From assembly GCF_002158905.1 (NCBI RefSeq), contig NZ_CP021431.1, forward strand, positions 2,418,001 through 2,482,000: 64,000 nucleotides of DNA, given 5' to 3'. A program made the position numbers and the translations under genes. The notes beneath the pieces were generated by a model that had not been told where the DNA came from, searched no databases, and saw only the letters and a program-made list of their open reading frames with translations. This stretch comes from Yoonia vestfoldensis (lineage in GTDB: Bacteria; Pseudomonadota; Alphaproteobacteria; Rhodobacterales; Rhodobacteraceae). Positions 1 to 9,153 of the stretch are shown here, in pieces (position 1 is the stretch's first letter; each line of letters opens with the position of its first letter).

Positions 1-2
1 TG

Positions 3-953
3 CCGGTCTGCATGATGGGTGCGCCAACCGTGATGGTCGAAAAGCTGCCCAATGGCGACGAGGCCCTGGCCGCCCTGCGCGCGCTGGAGGCCTATCTGGG
101 CCGCAAAGCCGATTTCCTGATCTGCATCGAGGCGGGCGGGTTGAATTCCACCATCCCCTTTGCGGTGGCGGCAGCGACGGGCCTGCCGCTGATCGATGGC
201 GACGGTATGGGGCGCGCTTTCCCCGAATTGCAAATGGTCAGCCTGACCCTGCATGATATCTCGGCCACGCCGATGGTGATCGCCGATGACAAAGGCAATA
301 CCGGCGTGCTGAACGCGGTATCCAATCAATGGACCGAACGGCTGGCCCGTGCGGCAACCGTCGAGATGGGCGGCGCAGCTTTGGTCGCTCTTTACCCGAT
401 GTCGGGGCGTCAGATGAAACAAGGGCTGCTGCATGGCACGCTCAGCCTGATCCATGATATCGGCAAAACGATCCTGACTGAACGCGCCGCCAACCGGCAT
501 CCGGCGGCCGCGCTGATCAAGATGCGCGGCGGGTTTGATCTGTGCACCGCGCGGGTGCTTGATATCGAACGCAAGACAACCGGCGGCTTTGCGCGTGGGC
601 GCGCGCGGCTGCGTGGCATGGATGAGGATTCAGGCCGCGCATTCATCCTGTCCTTCCAGAACGAATTTCTGTGTCTGGAAGATGATGAGGGCCAGCCGCT
701 TGCACTGACGCCGGATCTGATCTGCGCGCTGGATGCCGATGGCGGCCTGCCGGTCACGACCGAAAACCTACGCTTTGGTCTGGCCATCCGGCTGATCGGC
801 CTGCCCGCCGATCCGCAATGGCGCAGCGACGGCGGGCTGGCCCTGGCCGGTCCAGCCTATTTTGGCTACCCGCATCCGTTTCAGCCGCTCGAAGACCTGG
901 TGCGGGCAAGACGACCCAAGGACAAACCACGCAACATGGAGGTTACCAAATGA
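3..953 (+). CDS. DUF917 family protein (5' end outside window)
   Basis: C-terminal ~316 residues of a DUF917 protein, a family found beside hydantoinase A genes and including S-methyl-thiohydantoin desulfurase. The reading frame is open through the left edge, so the gene begins upstream; the in-frame ATG at 12 is internal. It lines up with the complete DUF917 protein at 43159-44241: both carry MMGAPTV, a GG(L/I)NSTIP block, DGDG(M/Q)GRAFPE and a C-terminal SFQNE(F/N)LC segment. Its stop overlaps the start of the next gene by ATGA, so the two are translationally coupled. A hydantoinase A partner upstream is expected but not visible. Exact substrate unknown. Confidence 0.85.
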   Translation, partial: PVCMMGAPTVMVEKLPNGDEALAALRALEAYLGRKADFLICIEAGGLNSTIPFAVAAATGLPLIDGDGMGRAFPELQMVSLTLHDISATPMVIADDKGNTGVLNAVSNQWTERLARAATVEMGGAALVALYPMSGRQMKQGLLHGTLSLIHDIGKTILTERAANRHPAAALIKMRGGFDLCTARVLDIERKTTGGFARGRARLRGMDEDSGRAFILSFQNEFLCLEDDEGQPLALTPDLICALDADGGLPVTTENLRFGLAIRLIGLPADPQWRSDGGLALAGPAYFGYPHPFQPLEDLVRARRPKDKPRNMEVTK

Positions 954-2515
954 AAAAACTACTTTACGCAACAGCCCTTGCCGGGACCTTCGCATCGGGG
1001 GGGCTGCCCGCCCTTGCCCAGGACGAGGTCGCGATCACCGTCAATATGGTGCAGATCATCGGCAGCATCGATCCCGCCAAAGTCAGCGATTACACCGAAT
1101 ATATGGCCGCGGTGAACCTGTATGACGGGCTGACCACGGTCGATCCCGACGGCAATGTCATCCCGCAGCTTGCCGAAAGCTGGGAGATTTCGGACGACGA
1201 CCTGACCTATACATTCCGGCTGAAACCCAGTGCCACCTTTACCGATGGTAGCCCGGTCACGGCGGCGGATGTGGTCTATTCGGTGCAGCGTCTGATGGCG
1301 ATCCAGCAAGGGGCCAGCTATCTGTTCGAAGGCATCGTGGAACCTGATGCCGTGGTCGCGCTGGACGATCATACCGTCGAATTCACCCTGACAGAGGTCT
1401 ACTCGCCCTTTATCGCCGTCACCCCGCTGATCTTTGTCGTGAACCAGAACGCGGTCACGACAAATGATGATGACATCTGGGGCGAGGCGCAATTGGCCGA
1501 AACCCCGCTGGGTGCCGGGCCTTTCACGCTGCAAAGCTGGACGCGCGGGTCCGAAATGGTGCTGCGGCGCAATGCCGATTACCACGCCGGCTGGGCACAG
1601 AACCGGCCGATCGATGAGGTCCGGCTGGTGGTCACGCGTGACGAATCCACCGTGCGCGCGCTGGCGCGGCGCGGCGAATTGGGGCTGTCGTCGCAATATC
1701 AATCGACCGAAACCTATGACGGCATCGCCGCCCAGGACGATTACCGGCTTATCGAGGCAGCAACAGCCACGGGTTATTACCTCAAGCTGAACAACCAACT
1801 GGCCCCCACCGATGATATCCATGTGCGGCGGGCGATTGCGCTGGCCACGGATTACGAGACAATCCGCAATGTGCTTTATCCCGGCAGCGTGATGACCGGG
1901 CCGCTGGCCAGCGCGTTCGCCGATGCGGTGCCAACAGATGCGACAGCGCCTGTTTTCGATCTAGAGGCAGCACGGGCCGAGCTGGAACAATCGCCCTATT
2001 TCACCGGCGCGCCGATTGATCTGGTGCATACCTATGTCGCCAACACGGCCTTTCAGGAAGAAATCGCATTGTTGCTGACGTCAAACCTGGAACAGATCGG
2101 GTTTCGCGTGACGATCCAGCCCGAGCCGTGGAACCGGGTGACCGAACTGGCCACCTCGATCGAGACCACGCCGCATTTCAGCCAGGTCTTCTATGGCCCG
2201 ACCTATCCGTCACCGGATTCGGTGTTCTATGTGCAATATCATTCTGATGCTGCGGGGAGCTGGGCCTCGATGGATTGGGTAAACGACCCAGAGGTCGATG
2301 CGATGATCGACGCCTCGCGGCTGGAAACCGACCCCGATGCGCGCAACGCGATCTACCGCGACATCGGCACGAAACTGACCGAGGATCAGCGGTCTGTCTG
2401 GCTGCTGGCGCAACAGCAACGGCATGCGGTGCATGTCTGCCTGGAAGGCTTTGCCTGGGTGCCGATGCAAAGCGTCGAGTTTGATTTCTCGCGCTATTCA
2501 TGGACCTGTGATTGA
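950..2515 (+). CDS. ABC transporter substrate-binding protein, family 5 (peptide/nickel type)
   Basis: About 521 residues. It starts with MKKLLYATALAGTF and a signal peptide ending at PALAQ, then the SBP_bac_5 layout: LYDGLTTVDPDGNVIPQLAESW near the mature N-terminus, LTYTFRLK, and a C-terminal W(V)PMQSVEFD segment. The start at 950 is preferred over the longer frame from 818 because it begins the signal peptide and follows GGAGG. It should bind a small peptide-like or cyclic-amide solute in the periplasm. Membrane and ATPase subunits are not downstream (the next gene is on the other strand), so they may lie upstream of the window or be borrowed. Confidence 0.88.
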   Translation: MKKLLYATALAGTFASGGLPALAQDEVAITVNMVQIIGSIDPAKVSDYTEYMAAVNLYDGLTTVDPDGNVIPQLAESWEISDDDLTYTFRLKPSATFTDGSPVTAADVVYSVQRLMAIQQGASYLFEGIVEPDAVVALDDHTVEFTLTEVYSPFIAVTPLIFVVNQNAVTTNDDDIWGEAQLAETPLGAGPFTLQSWTRGSEMVLRRNADYHAGWAQNRPIDEVRLVVTRDESTVRALARRGELGLSSQYQSTETYDGIAAQDDYRLIEAATATGYYLKLNNQLAPTDDIHVRRAIALATDYETIRNVLYPGSVMTGPLASAFADAVPTDATAPVFDLEAARAELEQSPYFTGAPIDLVHTYVANTAFQEEIALLLTSNLEQIGFRVTIQPEPWNRVTELATSIETTPHFSQVFYGPTYPSPDSVFYVQYHSDAAGSWASMDWVNDPEVDAMIDASRLETDPDARNAIYRDIGTKLTEDQRSVWLLAQQQRHAVHVCLEGFAWVPMQSVEFDFSRYSWTCD

Positions 2516-2529
2516 TCAAAACGCGAGGC

Positions 2530-2556
2530 CGCGCATCCCTGATCCGGGGGTGCGCG
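2530..2556 (+). terminator. GC-rich hairpin after the binding-protein gene
   Basis: CGCGCATCCC and GGGTGCGCG form a strong stem just 3' of the stop at 2515, in the gap before the convergent operon end. There is no T-run after it, so it is only a possible terminator or 3' stabilising element. Confidence 0.35.
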
Positions 2557-2675
2557 TCCAGCATTGCCCTGCGGCTAACAACGCCACCCGGGGGGCAGCC
2601 TGGTGTCGTTATATGTCTTCTGGTTGTGGCAGGCGGCATAGACCCTGCACAAGCATCAGGCGTTTCGCGATCTGT

Positions 2676-4235
2676 TCATGCCTTGAGAAAAGGTCTTATG
2701 CGCTCTTGCGCCTGACCATGCGCGGTTGTGTAAAGCCCCACGACATCAGCCCGCATATGGGGTGCCCGCTCGGCTATTTGCCGGAACAAGGCCATGGCGC
2801 GCTCCGGCTCGCCACTTTGCAGGGTAGCAACACCAAGTTCGCGCAGAGCGCGTAGCTGCAGGGCGTTGTCGGGTCGCGCCATCATGTGACTGTCGCCATC
2901 CAGAATTTCCTGCAACACAGCTTTGGCCTTGTCGTGCTGGTCAAGGCGCATGGCGGCGATGGCGACATGCAGCTTGGCGGGCCAGTATAGCGACGCCGCC
3001 TCCTGGAAAAGGCTGGGCGCCAGCGCAATACCGTGTTGTATCAGTTCTGCCGCGACTTCAAATCCTCGCAAGGCATCCGGTAAAAACGCCTTGCCCTGTA
3101 AGGTCAGCATGGCCGCATAATATAGGTAAGCCGGCGTAAAATAAGGCGCTACCATGCCGAATTCCTCGAAAGTGGAGGTTCTCAAAACGCGTTCACGCAT
3201 TGTTTCAGGATTAGCCGGATCAAGCTCATAGGTCCCTTGGATCAGTGCGAGCAATGCGTTTGCCGTGGACAAGGCACCATCAAAATCACCCGCATTGACC
3301 TGTTCCTTGAATGCCCTGAACAACAGCCCGCTCAGGAGGTCAGGGTCATCTGCGGTGGCGGACTTGTCGAGCAGATACCGCACATAAGATTTCCTTTCCG
3401 CCGCGGGATCCTCGATGCGCTCAAAGGGCACCTCGGAGGCATATGCGATCAGCCGTTCATTGACCTCTAGTACGGACACATAGGCAAAGCCTGTCCGGCG
3501 CAGCAGATCTTCAAGCGCCTGCTGCGAGAAGAGCAGACGGTGCAAGCCGGGCGATAGGGCTGCCATCAAGACACCCAACGGGTTCAAAGGGTCTATGTAA
3601 CCCGCATTGGGCGTTGTCAGGACAAGAATGCCATCCTGCGCGGTCACAGCTTTCAATTCGGCCACAAAACTCGCTGTATCATTCACATGTTCGATCACTT
3701 CGGATGAGAAGACCCGATCAAACTTGCGACCGTTCAGCGCGGGAACGTCCGAAAGATAATCGGGAATGATACTGTCATCCAAAATTCGCGACCCCAACCG
3801 GCCATAGGCGGACGGTTCAACGCCATGTCCGTCGCCTTTGGCCCAGTTCCAGTAGCTGACCGTAAAACCGACACCACAGCCGACATCCAGCAAGGAAAGC
3901 TGCCCGCGCATGCCAATTCGCTGTAAGGGTCTGATCATGAAATCAATGCCTGCGCCGGATTGCAGGTAGTGGCGCATCCACTGCGCGTTTTCCGTAAAAG
4001 CGTTATCTTCGTCGTAATCGGTGAAGACCGTCAAATCGCAATTCAGCGTCCCGCAAGCAGAGCAGCGGTTGAACCCCATGCTGGGTTTGTCCAACAAAAC
4101 ATGCGGCACGGAAATGACATGCGCCATGTCGCTTTCGATCCCGCAGGCACGGCAGGCCATGCGGGTCTGCGTGCCATTGGTCCAATGCACCTTTGCCAAT
4201 GCATCCCCGCCAGCGTATCGGACTTTCTGGGACAT
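2676..4235 (-). CDS. SAM-dependent methyltransferase with helical-repeat C-terminus
   Basis: 519 residues. Residues ~28-65 hold CRAC and CSACGTLNC, two possible zinc-binding cysteine pairs. They are followed by a class I methyltransferase fold: LLDVGCGVGFTVSYW (SAM-binding motif I), FDRVFSSEVIEHV (motif II region) and ILVLTTPNAGYI. The last ~220 residues look alpha-helical and TPR-like (repeated AL..F..A patterns). It is the last gene of the surface-sugar operon, 21 bp after the RgpF-like gene. A role in methylating a glycan or nucleotide sugar is inferred from context. The cysteine-rich head recalls sugar C-methyltransferases, but the usual family signature is not clear. Confidence 0.78.
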   Translation of the reverse strand: MSQKVRYAGGDALAKVHWTNGTQTRMACRACGIESDMAHVISVPHVLLDKPSMGFNRCSACGTLNCDLTVFTDYDEDNAFTENAQWMRHYLQSGAGIDFMIRPLQRIGMRGQLSLLDVGCGVGFTVSYWNWAKGDGHGVEPSAYGRLGSRILDDSIIPDYLSDVPALNGRKFDRVFSSEVIEHVNDTASFVAELKAVTAQDGILVLTTPNAGYIDPLNPLGVLMAALSPGLHRLLFSQQALEDLLRRTGFAYVSVLEVNERLIAYASEVPFERIEDPAAERKSYVRYLLDKSATADDPDLLSGLLFRAFKEQVNAGDFDGALSTANALLALIQGTYELDPANPETMRERVLRTSTFEEFGMVAPYFTPAYLYYAAMLTLQGKAFLPDALRGFEVAAELIQHGIALAPSLFQEAASLYWPAKLHVAIAAMRLDQHDKAKAVLQEILDGDSHMMARPDNALQLRALRELGVATLQSGEPERAMALFRQIAERAPHMRADVVGLYTTAHGQAQERIRPFLKA

Positions 4236-4256
4236 GATGTTTTCCTTGTTTCAGGG

Positions 4257-5354
4257 CTATTTGATGCCCAGATGCTGCTCTGCCTCATGACGTCCAACCG
4301 GTCCATCATGCGGGATGACGTCTGGCCAATCCGCGATATCGGGGATGCGCGCTGCATTTTCCGTGATCAGGTTGGTCTTGATGAAAGGGAAACCGAATTC
4401 CTTGATCAGGACGCGCCAATAGTAATGCGTTGGGTTCAGCGCCAGACCAAGCAGGTGGAACTTAATCTGCAATCTATTCGACCGCACGGCATCGAAATCC
4501 GCACCAAATGAATCCGTGGTTACATATTGGCCCCGCAAACTCGGATAGCATGCCAATAGCGTCTCGAGATACATATCAACGTCACGCGCCTTTTCCTCTA
4601 CCTCGTCAAAGGGGTACAGAGCGTTCATCGGGACATTTCTGGCGGCAAGGAACCTCGCCAAGCCGAGTTCACCGCGTTGGATCATTGTCGTCTTGTCAAA
4701 GGATAACTGAAGACAATCCATGAAATCCAGCAGGGCGCTAATGGCAATCTGACCTGTGAACAGCAAAAAGTAGCTTTGCAGATGAGGCTCAATATCAGGG
4801 CTGTCGGTCAGCCCGAAGACACCATCTCCGCCTTGGCGCATGCTCTCGAACAGGGGATCGATCGGGGCGAAAGGGCCAAGCAGGCTGTCATTTACCAGCA
4901 GGATTTCCTCGGCGCCGCGCATAACCGCCAAATTGCTCTGGATGATATCGTGCCAAGCGCCGAAATCGCGGCCAAAGGATTTTCGGACCACGATACTGCG
5001 CACAAGCGGGCGCAGCGCGGCCAAATCCTCTTGGCGGTCGATCTGCGACATGGACACCAGCATGATCTCGAAGCCCGCGGCGCGAATTGCCTCTAGCTGC
5101 TTGAGCACCATCGCTGAGATGCAGGCCTTCGGATTGTAATGCGCATAGATCGCGATATGCCGTGGCGCAGCATCAGCCCGGACACCCGTGATGCTTTTCA
5201 AAAAGCGCGTGCTGATAGGGCGGCGGCTCTCCAGACGGTCACGCAATCGGGTTCGCGGGCCAAAATATTTGCGCAGCTTGTGCCTGAGTTTTCTCCGCTG
5301 AAACAACATGCGTTTGGCGCAGAGCGGTTGCGGCGGACGGATCAACTTGTTCAT
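4257..5354 (-). CDS. RgpF-like rhamnan synthesis protein F family
   Basis: 365 residues. A basic N-terminus is followed by the RgpF domain: IAIYAHYNP, a V.RKSFGRDFGAWHD segment, ILLVNDSLLGPF and HLQSYFLLF. RgpF-family proteins take part in making rhamnose-containing surface polysaccharides and are probable glycosyltransferase partners. Start and stop overlap or abut neighbours (stop of the preceding SDR gene at 5351), so it is in the same operon. Substrate not determined. Confidence 0.85.
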   Translation of the reverse strand: MNKLIRPPQPLCAKRMLFQRRKLRHKLRKYFGPRTRLRDRLESRRPISTRFLKSITGVRADAAPRHIAIYAHYNPKACISAMVLKQLEAIRAAGFEIMLVSMSQIDRQEDLAALRPLVRSIVVRKSFGRDFGAWHDIIQSNLAVMRGAEEILLVNDSLLGPFAPIDPLFESMRQGGDGVFGLTDSPDIEPHLQSYFLLFTGQIAISALLDFMDCLQLSFDKTTMIQRGELGLARFLAARNVPMNALYPFDEVEEKARDVDMYLETLLACYPSLRGQYVTTDSFGADFDAVRSNRLQIKFHLLGLALNPTHYYWRVLIKEFGFPFIKTNLITENAARIPDIADWPDVIPHDGPVGRHEAEQHLGIK

Positions 5355-6262
5355 TTGTAGAACTCACCGATATTGTCCCAGGCCGCCTGCTCATCCCAGT
5401 CCGGGACAAAGACAGTCGCAAGGTCCGTGTTGACCCGAAACGCTGGTTCCGAGAATTCCGTTTGATGCGCCAGCTCCAGTTCACAGGCCAGCCCCAGACG
5501 CGACCGCATTTCAGCCGCGAACCTTGTTGCAAAGGCACCTTGCGATTCAACATAGCCAGAGGGGTAAAGCGCCGCAGCGGCGCAATCCGCAAGCAGGTCC
5601 TCTGCATAGCGGCAATATGCGCGGGCCAAGAGGTCGACATGTATATTGTCGCGCACATAGGCGGGTGTCCGCACGCTCGCGGTCTCGCCAGCCTTCCAGC
5701 TGCGTATCAGGTAAGCACAAAACCGCGGTTCCTCGAGCGGGCCAAAGGGGTTGGGGATCACGAAGCGCCCCAAAGGCAAATCGGCCTCGGCGGCGCGATA
5801 GGTGACGATATCAGAGGTGATGCCCTTGGACAGGCCATAGGGCGAAAAGGCTGGTAAAGGTGCCGTACCCGCGCCTTCGCCCTGGGCAAAGACAGAGGAC
5901 GTCAGCACCATCCCCCGCAGTTTGCCACGGCCCAAGATGTCGCGCAGATTATGCGTATTCGCCGCCACCGCGCCGGTGATGTCGAAATCATCTGACCGGT
6001 AATCCCCTACGGTCGCCGCGTGATGCGCCAGCAGGTCAAACCGTTCATCAAGAAGGGCCATGAAGGCTGGGGAACCGAAAGCGCAATCCGGCACCAGGCG
6101 CAGTATGCTTTCCAGCGCCGACACGCGCTCTGCCCGGGTGTCGCCAGCATAGGCCGCGCGCGCGCGAAACAAGGGGGCCACAACCTCGTGGCCGGCCTCG
6201 GTCAGGGCCTTGGCGAACCAATATCCGGTGAATGAACTCGCCCCTGTCAGCAGAACTTTCAT
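5351..6262 (-). CDS. NAD-dependent epimerase/dehydratase (extended SDR)
   Basis: 303 residues with the N-terminal nucleotide-binding motif TGASSFTGYWFA (a variant of TGxxGxxG) and a catalytic-type YGLSK. It should act on a nucleotide-linked sugar, by epimerisation, dehydration or reduction. The ATG at 6262 is chosen over the GTG at 6265 because it sits in a TGATG overlap with the rfbC-like stop. Its product probably feeds the RgpF-like and methyltransferase steps downstream. Confidence 0.83.
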   Translation of the reverse strand: MKVLLTGASSFTGYWFAKALTEAGHEVVAPLFRARAAYAGDTRAERVSALESILRLVPDCAFGSPAFMALLDERFDLLAHHAATVGDYRSDDFDITGAVAANTHNLRDILGRGKLRGMVLTSSVFAQGEGAGTAPLPAFSPYGLSKGITSDIVTYRAAEADLPLGRFVIPNPFGPLEEPRFCAYLIRSWKAGETASVRTPAYVRDNIHVDLLARAYCRYAEDLLADCAAAALYPSGYVESQGAFATRFAAEMRSRLGLACELELAHQTEFSEPAFRVNTDLATVFVPDWDEQAAWDNIGEFYK

Positions 6263-6825
6263 CACGCGCCCCGCATCGTTTCAAACCCATGAAACGCAGC
6301 GTCAAGATCTGGCCAGTTGCGGTCCTTGTCCGAGATTTCAACCGGCGCGATGGGCCATTCTATGCCATGCGCGGGGTCATTGTAGCGCACCCCGCGTTCG
6401 GCATCAGGTGCGTAAAAAGCGCTGACCAGATACAATGCCTCTGTGTCATCCGTCAGGGTCACAAATCCATGCGCAAACCCACGTGGCACATACATCATTG
6501 TCCGGTTTTCGGCCGAAAGTGCGGCACCAAACCATTTCCCGAAGGTCGGCGATCCTGCGCGGAGATCGAGGATGACATCCCAAAGCGCGCCCCGGATGCA
6601 GCGCACGACCTTCACCTCCGCTGCGGGTGGCAACTGATAATGCAGGCCGCGCAAAGTGCCCGCCTTCGCGGTCAGAGAATTGTTAACCTGTACGAAATCT
6701 GTCTCAAGGCCCGCCTCACGGAACTCGGTTTCGCAAAAGAAGCGCGCAAAAAATCCACGGTCGTCACCGCGCTTTTCCAGATCTATGGTATAGGCGCCAT
6801 CAAGTGGTGTCGGATTGAAGATCAT
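6262..6825 (-). CDS. rfbC: dTDP-4-dehydrorhamnose 3,5-epimerase family protein
   Basis: 187 residues, the normal length for RmlC/RfbC cupins. It shows DDRGFFARFFCETEF, QVNNSLTAKAGTLRGLHYQ (catalytic His in RGLHYQ), a conserved W/D-rich core and YVPRGFAHGF. The family epimerises C3 and C5 of 4-keto-6-deoxy nucleotide sugars. Because the operon begins with a CTP-dependent enzyme and not RmlA, the real substrate could be a CDP-sugar. Starts overlap neighbours by 4 bp on both sides. Confidence 0.88.
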   Translation of the reverse strand: MIFNPTPLDGAYTIDLEKRGDDRGFFARFFCETEFREAGLETDFVQVNNSLTAKAGTLRGLHYQLPPAAEVKVVRCIRGALWDVILDLRAGSPTFGKWFGAALSAENRTMMYVPRGFAHGFVTLTDDTEALYLVSAFYAPDAERGVRYNDPAHGIEWPIAPVEISDKDRNWPDLDAAFHGFETMRGA

Positions 6826-7895
6826 AGCCGCAGATCCCCACCCTGTGTTGGCTTGGCCCAGTAAAGCATAGAGTCGAGCCGCCCCGAGGCCAGATGCTTT
6901 CTTAGCATGTTGAGGCGCATGAACGGGGAGTTGCGAAAATCAACATCGGCAAAACCCATGCCGCGCAATCCTTCAACCAGTCGGGCGATGGACAGCTCTA
7001 AATCCACCTGCGGCAAATGATCGGGGGCGAGGCTTTCGAACAGCGCGAAATCCACTTGGTAAGAGCGTTTGTCGGGCGGTGCATCTGTGTTGATCGATAC
7101 TTTTGTGCCGGGCACTTGCTTTTGGACCGCTTCGGCCAGTCCGCGCACCTGATAATTGTTTGCGCTCTTGCCAGCATTGACCGCCAGCCAGGCACCGCCA
7201 TTTGCGGCATCGCGGGTCATACCCCAATCGATTGCGCGGGCCATGTCTTCGACGTCAATCAGTGGACGCCAGGGTGTGCCATCGGACAGCACCGTGATTT
7301 CACCAGACGTCAGCGCGCAGGCAACAAAATCGTTAAGCACAAGGTCCAGTCGCAACCGGTCCGACATACCGCAGGCGGTTGCAAAACGCAGTGACGTAAA
7401 CACCATATCCCCCAGATCTGCCGCACGCAGATCGTCCTCTGTTCCAATTTTGGACTTGGCATAGGCGGTCAGCGGATTGGTTGGGTCGGTTTCCTTGCGA
7501 GGGCCGCCCTCTGCGGCGCCATACATTGAACACGACGACGCGAAGACAAAATTCTTTACACCCGCGCGGGCCGCCATCTTTGCCAGGTTCACTGACGCCG
7601 TGCGATTAACCGCGGTGGTGACATCTTCGAACTCCTTACCCATCGGGTCATTCGAAATCGCCGCGAGATGAACCACGGCGTCCACATCCTGCAGCGCTGT
7701 CTCTGGTAGGTCCCTGGTATCGCCAAAGGCCTGAGAGCACAGCGCCGTTTCGGGCAGCGCGGCCGGACCTGTCAGCGCATGACCAAAAAATCCAGCATCA
7801 TATCCGATCAGCTCCGCATCGGGGTACTTGCGGCGAAGATGACGCGTCAGGACTGGTCCAACGTATCCCATGTTACCCGTAATCAGAACGCGCAT
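6822..7895 (-). CDS. NAD-dependent epimerase/dehydratase (extended SDR)
   Basis: 357 residues from the ATG at 7895 (MRVLITGNMGYVGPVL); the longer frame to 7997 runs into the cytidylyltransferase gene and lacks support. Visible motifs are the Rossmann TGNMGYVG, DAVVHLAAISNDPMG, SSCSMYG and the YAKSK catalytic pair. It most resembles sugar-nucleotide dehydratase/epimerase enzymes of O-antigen and deoxysugar loci. The gene is 4 bp from the cytidylyltransferase and overlaps rfbC, so it is co-translated with them. Confidence 0.85.
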   Translation of the reverse strand: MRVLITGNMGYVGPVLTRHLRRKYPDAELIGYDAGFFGHALTGPAALPETALCSQAFGDTRDLPETALQDVDAVVHLAAISNDPMGKEFEDVTTAVNRTASVNLAKMAARAGVKNFVFASSCSMYGAAEGGPRKETDPTNPLTAYAKSKIGTEDDLRAADLGDMVFTSLRFATACGMSDRLRLDLVLNDFVACALTSGEITVLSDGTPWRPLIDVEDMARAIDWGMTRDAANGGAWLAVNAGKSANNYQVRGLAEAVQKQVPGTKVSINTDAPPDKRSYQVDFALFESLAPDHLPQVDLELSIARLVEGLRGMGFADVDFRNSPFMRLNMLRKHLASGRLDSMLYWAKPTQGGDLRL

Positions 7896-7899
7896 GATT

Positions 7900-8676
7900 T
7901 CACTCCCATACCTTCCAGGGCGCGGCCTTCGCGTCCCACATCGTTTCCAGTTCGCGCTTGTCGCGCAGCGTGTCCATCGGCTTCCAAAAGCCGTCATGGA
8001 ACCACGCGTTCAACTGCCCTTCGCGCGCCAGATTTTCCATCGGCTCACGCTCCCAAACGGTCGTGTCGCCTGCGATGTAATCGCCCACTTTTGGGGACAG
8101 CACGAAATACCCGCCGTTGATGTAGCCGCCATCCCCCATCGGCTTTTCCTGAAAACCCGACACCGTGTTTTCGCCACTGATCTGGAGCGCACCAAACCGG
8201 CCTGGAGGCTGCGTTGCCGTGACCGTGGCCAGCTTGCCATGCGATTTGTGGAACGCGATGGTACCGGCAATATCAACATCGCTTACACCATCGCCATAGG
8301 TCAGGCAAAAGGCGTCGTCGCCGTCAATGAAAGGAAGAACCCGTTTTATCCGGCCGCCAACCTCGGTCAATTCACCTGTTTCAACCAGCGTCACGCGCCA
8401 GGGTTCGGCATAACGGTCATGGATTTCCATGGAATTGTTCGCGATGTCAAAGGTGACATTCGACATGTGCAAGAAGTAGTTCGAAAAATACTCTTTGATC
8501 ACATAACCTTTGTAGCCCAAGCAGATGACGAAGTCGTTTATACCATGGGCAGAGTAGGTTTTCATAATGTGCCACAGGATTGGCTTTCCACCAATCTCGA
8601 CCATCGGCTTTGGGCGTAAGTTCGTCTCTTCAGACAACCGGGTACCCAAACCACCAGCAAGAATTACAGCTTTCAT
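7900..8676 (-). CDS. rfbF: Glucose-1-phosphate cytidylyltransferase
   Basis: 258 residues from MKAVILAGGLGTRLSEET. The nucleotidyltransferase signature GGLGTRLSEET...RPKPMVEIGGKPILWHIM is complete and the body follows RfbF (YKGYVIKEYF, TYGDGVSDVD, GGYFV, FWKPMDTLRDK). RfbF makes CDP-glucose from CTP and glucose-1-phosphate, the first step to CDP-linked deoxysugars. ATG at 8676 chosen because GGAGG lies 6 nt ahead. It is the first gene of the six-gene operon, so the promoter should be in 8677-9153. No CDP-glucose 4,6-dehydratase was recognised with certainty; one of the two SDRs may do this. Confidence 0.93.
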   Translation of the reverse strand: MKAVILAGGLGTRLSEETNLRPKPMVEIGGKPILWHIMKTYSAHGINDFVICLGYKGYVIKEYFSNYFLHMSNVTFDIANNSMEIHDRYAEPWRVTLVETGELTEVGGRIKRVLPFIDGDDAFCLTYGDGVSDVDIAGTIAFHKSHGKLATVTATQPPGRFGALQISGENTVSGFQEKPMGDGGYINGGYFVLSPKVGDYIAGDTTVWEREPMENLAREGQLNAWFHDGFWKPMDTLRDKRELETMWDAKAAPWKVWE

Positions 8677-9153
8677 GGCAACCTCCAAAAGGTCCGATAT
8701 CGATGACGAAGGGCCTGACAACAGCTATAGAAGCTGATCCGCCTCACCCAAATCATCCTAAGCGACGGGTGATACGGGATGATTACCAAGTGAAAACTTG
8801 GGTCTCCGAAAAGGTCGGAGTGATTCAATGAGCCCCCACGGCATCGGTTCAGTTTTCGTTGCTTCCTTGGTGCTGTATCCCCTCTGGCTGATCTGCTGTC
8901 TAGTACAAATTATTAAACAAAATCTGTCGGTAACATTTATACCCACCCAAGCACCAATATCGTAACGTTTCGGTCGCTTTTCCGGGAAGGGTGTAGAACC
9001 TTGCCCTAACAGCTTGGGCAACGCCTGCCCATGTCACTGAGCCTGCAAAAGCGCATCAGATTTCTTTTACTTTAAAGTTGTTCGCGATTCATCACTTACA
9101 ACTATAAGCCGATTTCGGTGATTGCTTAATTGATTTTCGACAGGCTTTCTATG
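8677..9153. other. Non-coding region upstream of the sugar operon
   Basis: About 480 bp between rfbF and the IS5 copy. It is more AT-rich than its surroundings. The 87-codon minus-strand frame at 8758-9021 has no recognisable domain. The rfbF promoter is expected here on the minus strand; I could not assign -35/-10 boxes. Confidence 0.5.

Noticed and set aside
959-1822. Long minus-strand frame opposite the binding-protein gene
   Set aside because: Mirror frame of GC-rich coding DNA; the plus strand encodes a full family-5 binding protein with signal peptide.
8758-9021. 87-codon minus frame between rfbF and IS5
   Set aside because: No motif, no ribosome site, lies in the AT-rich promoter region.
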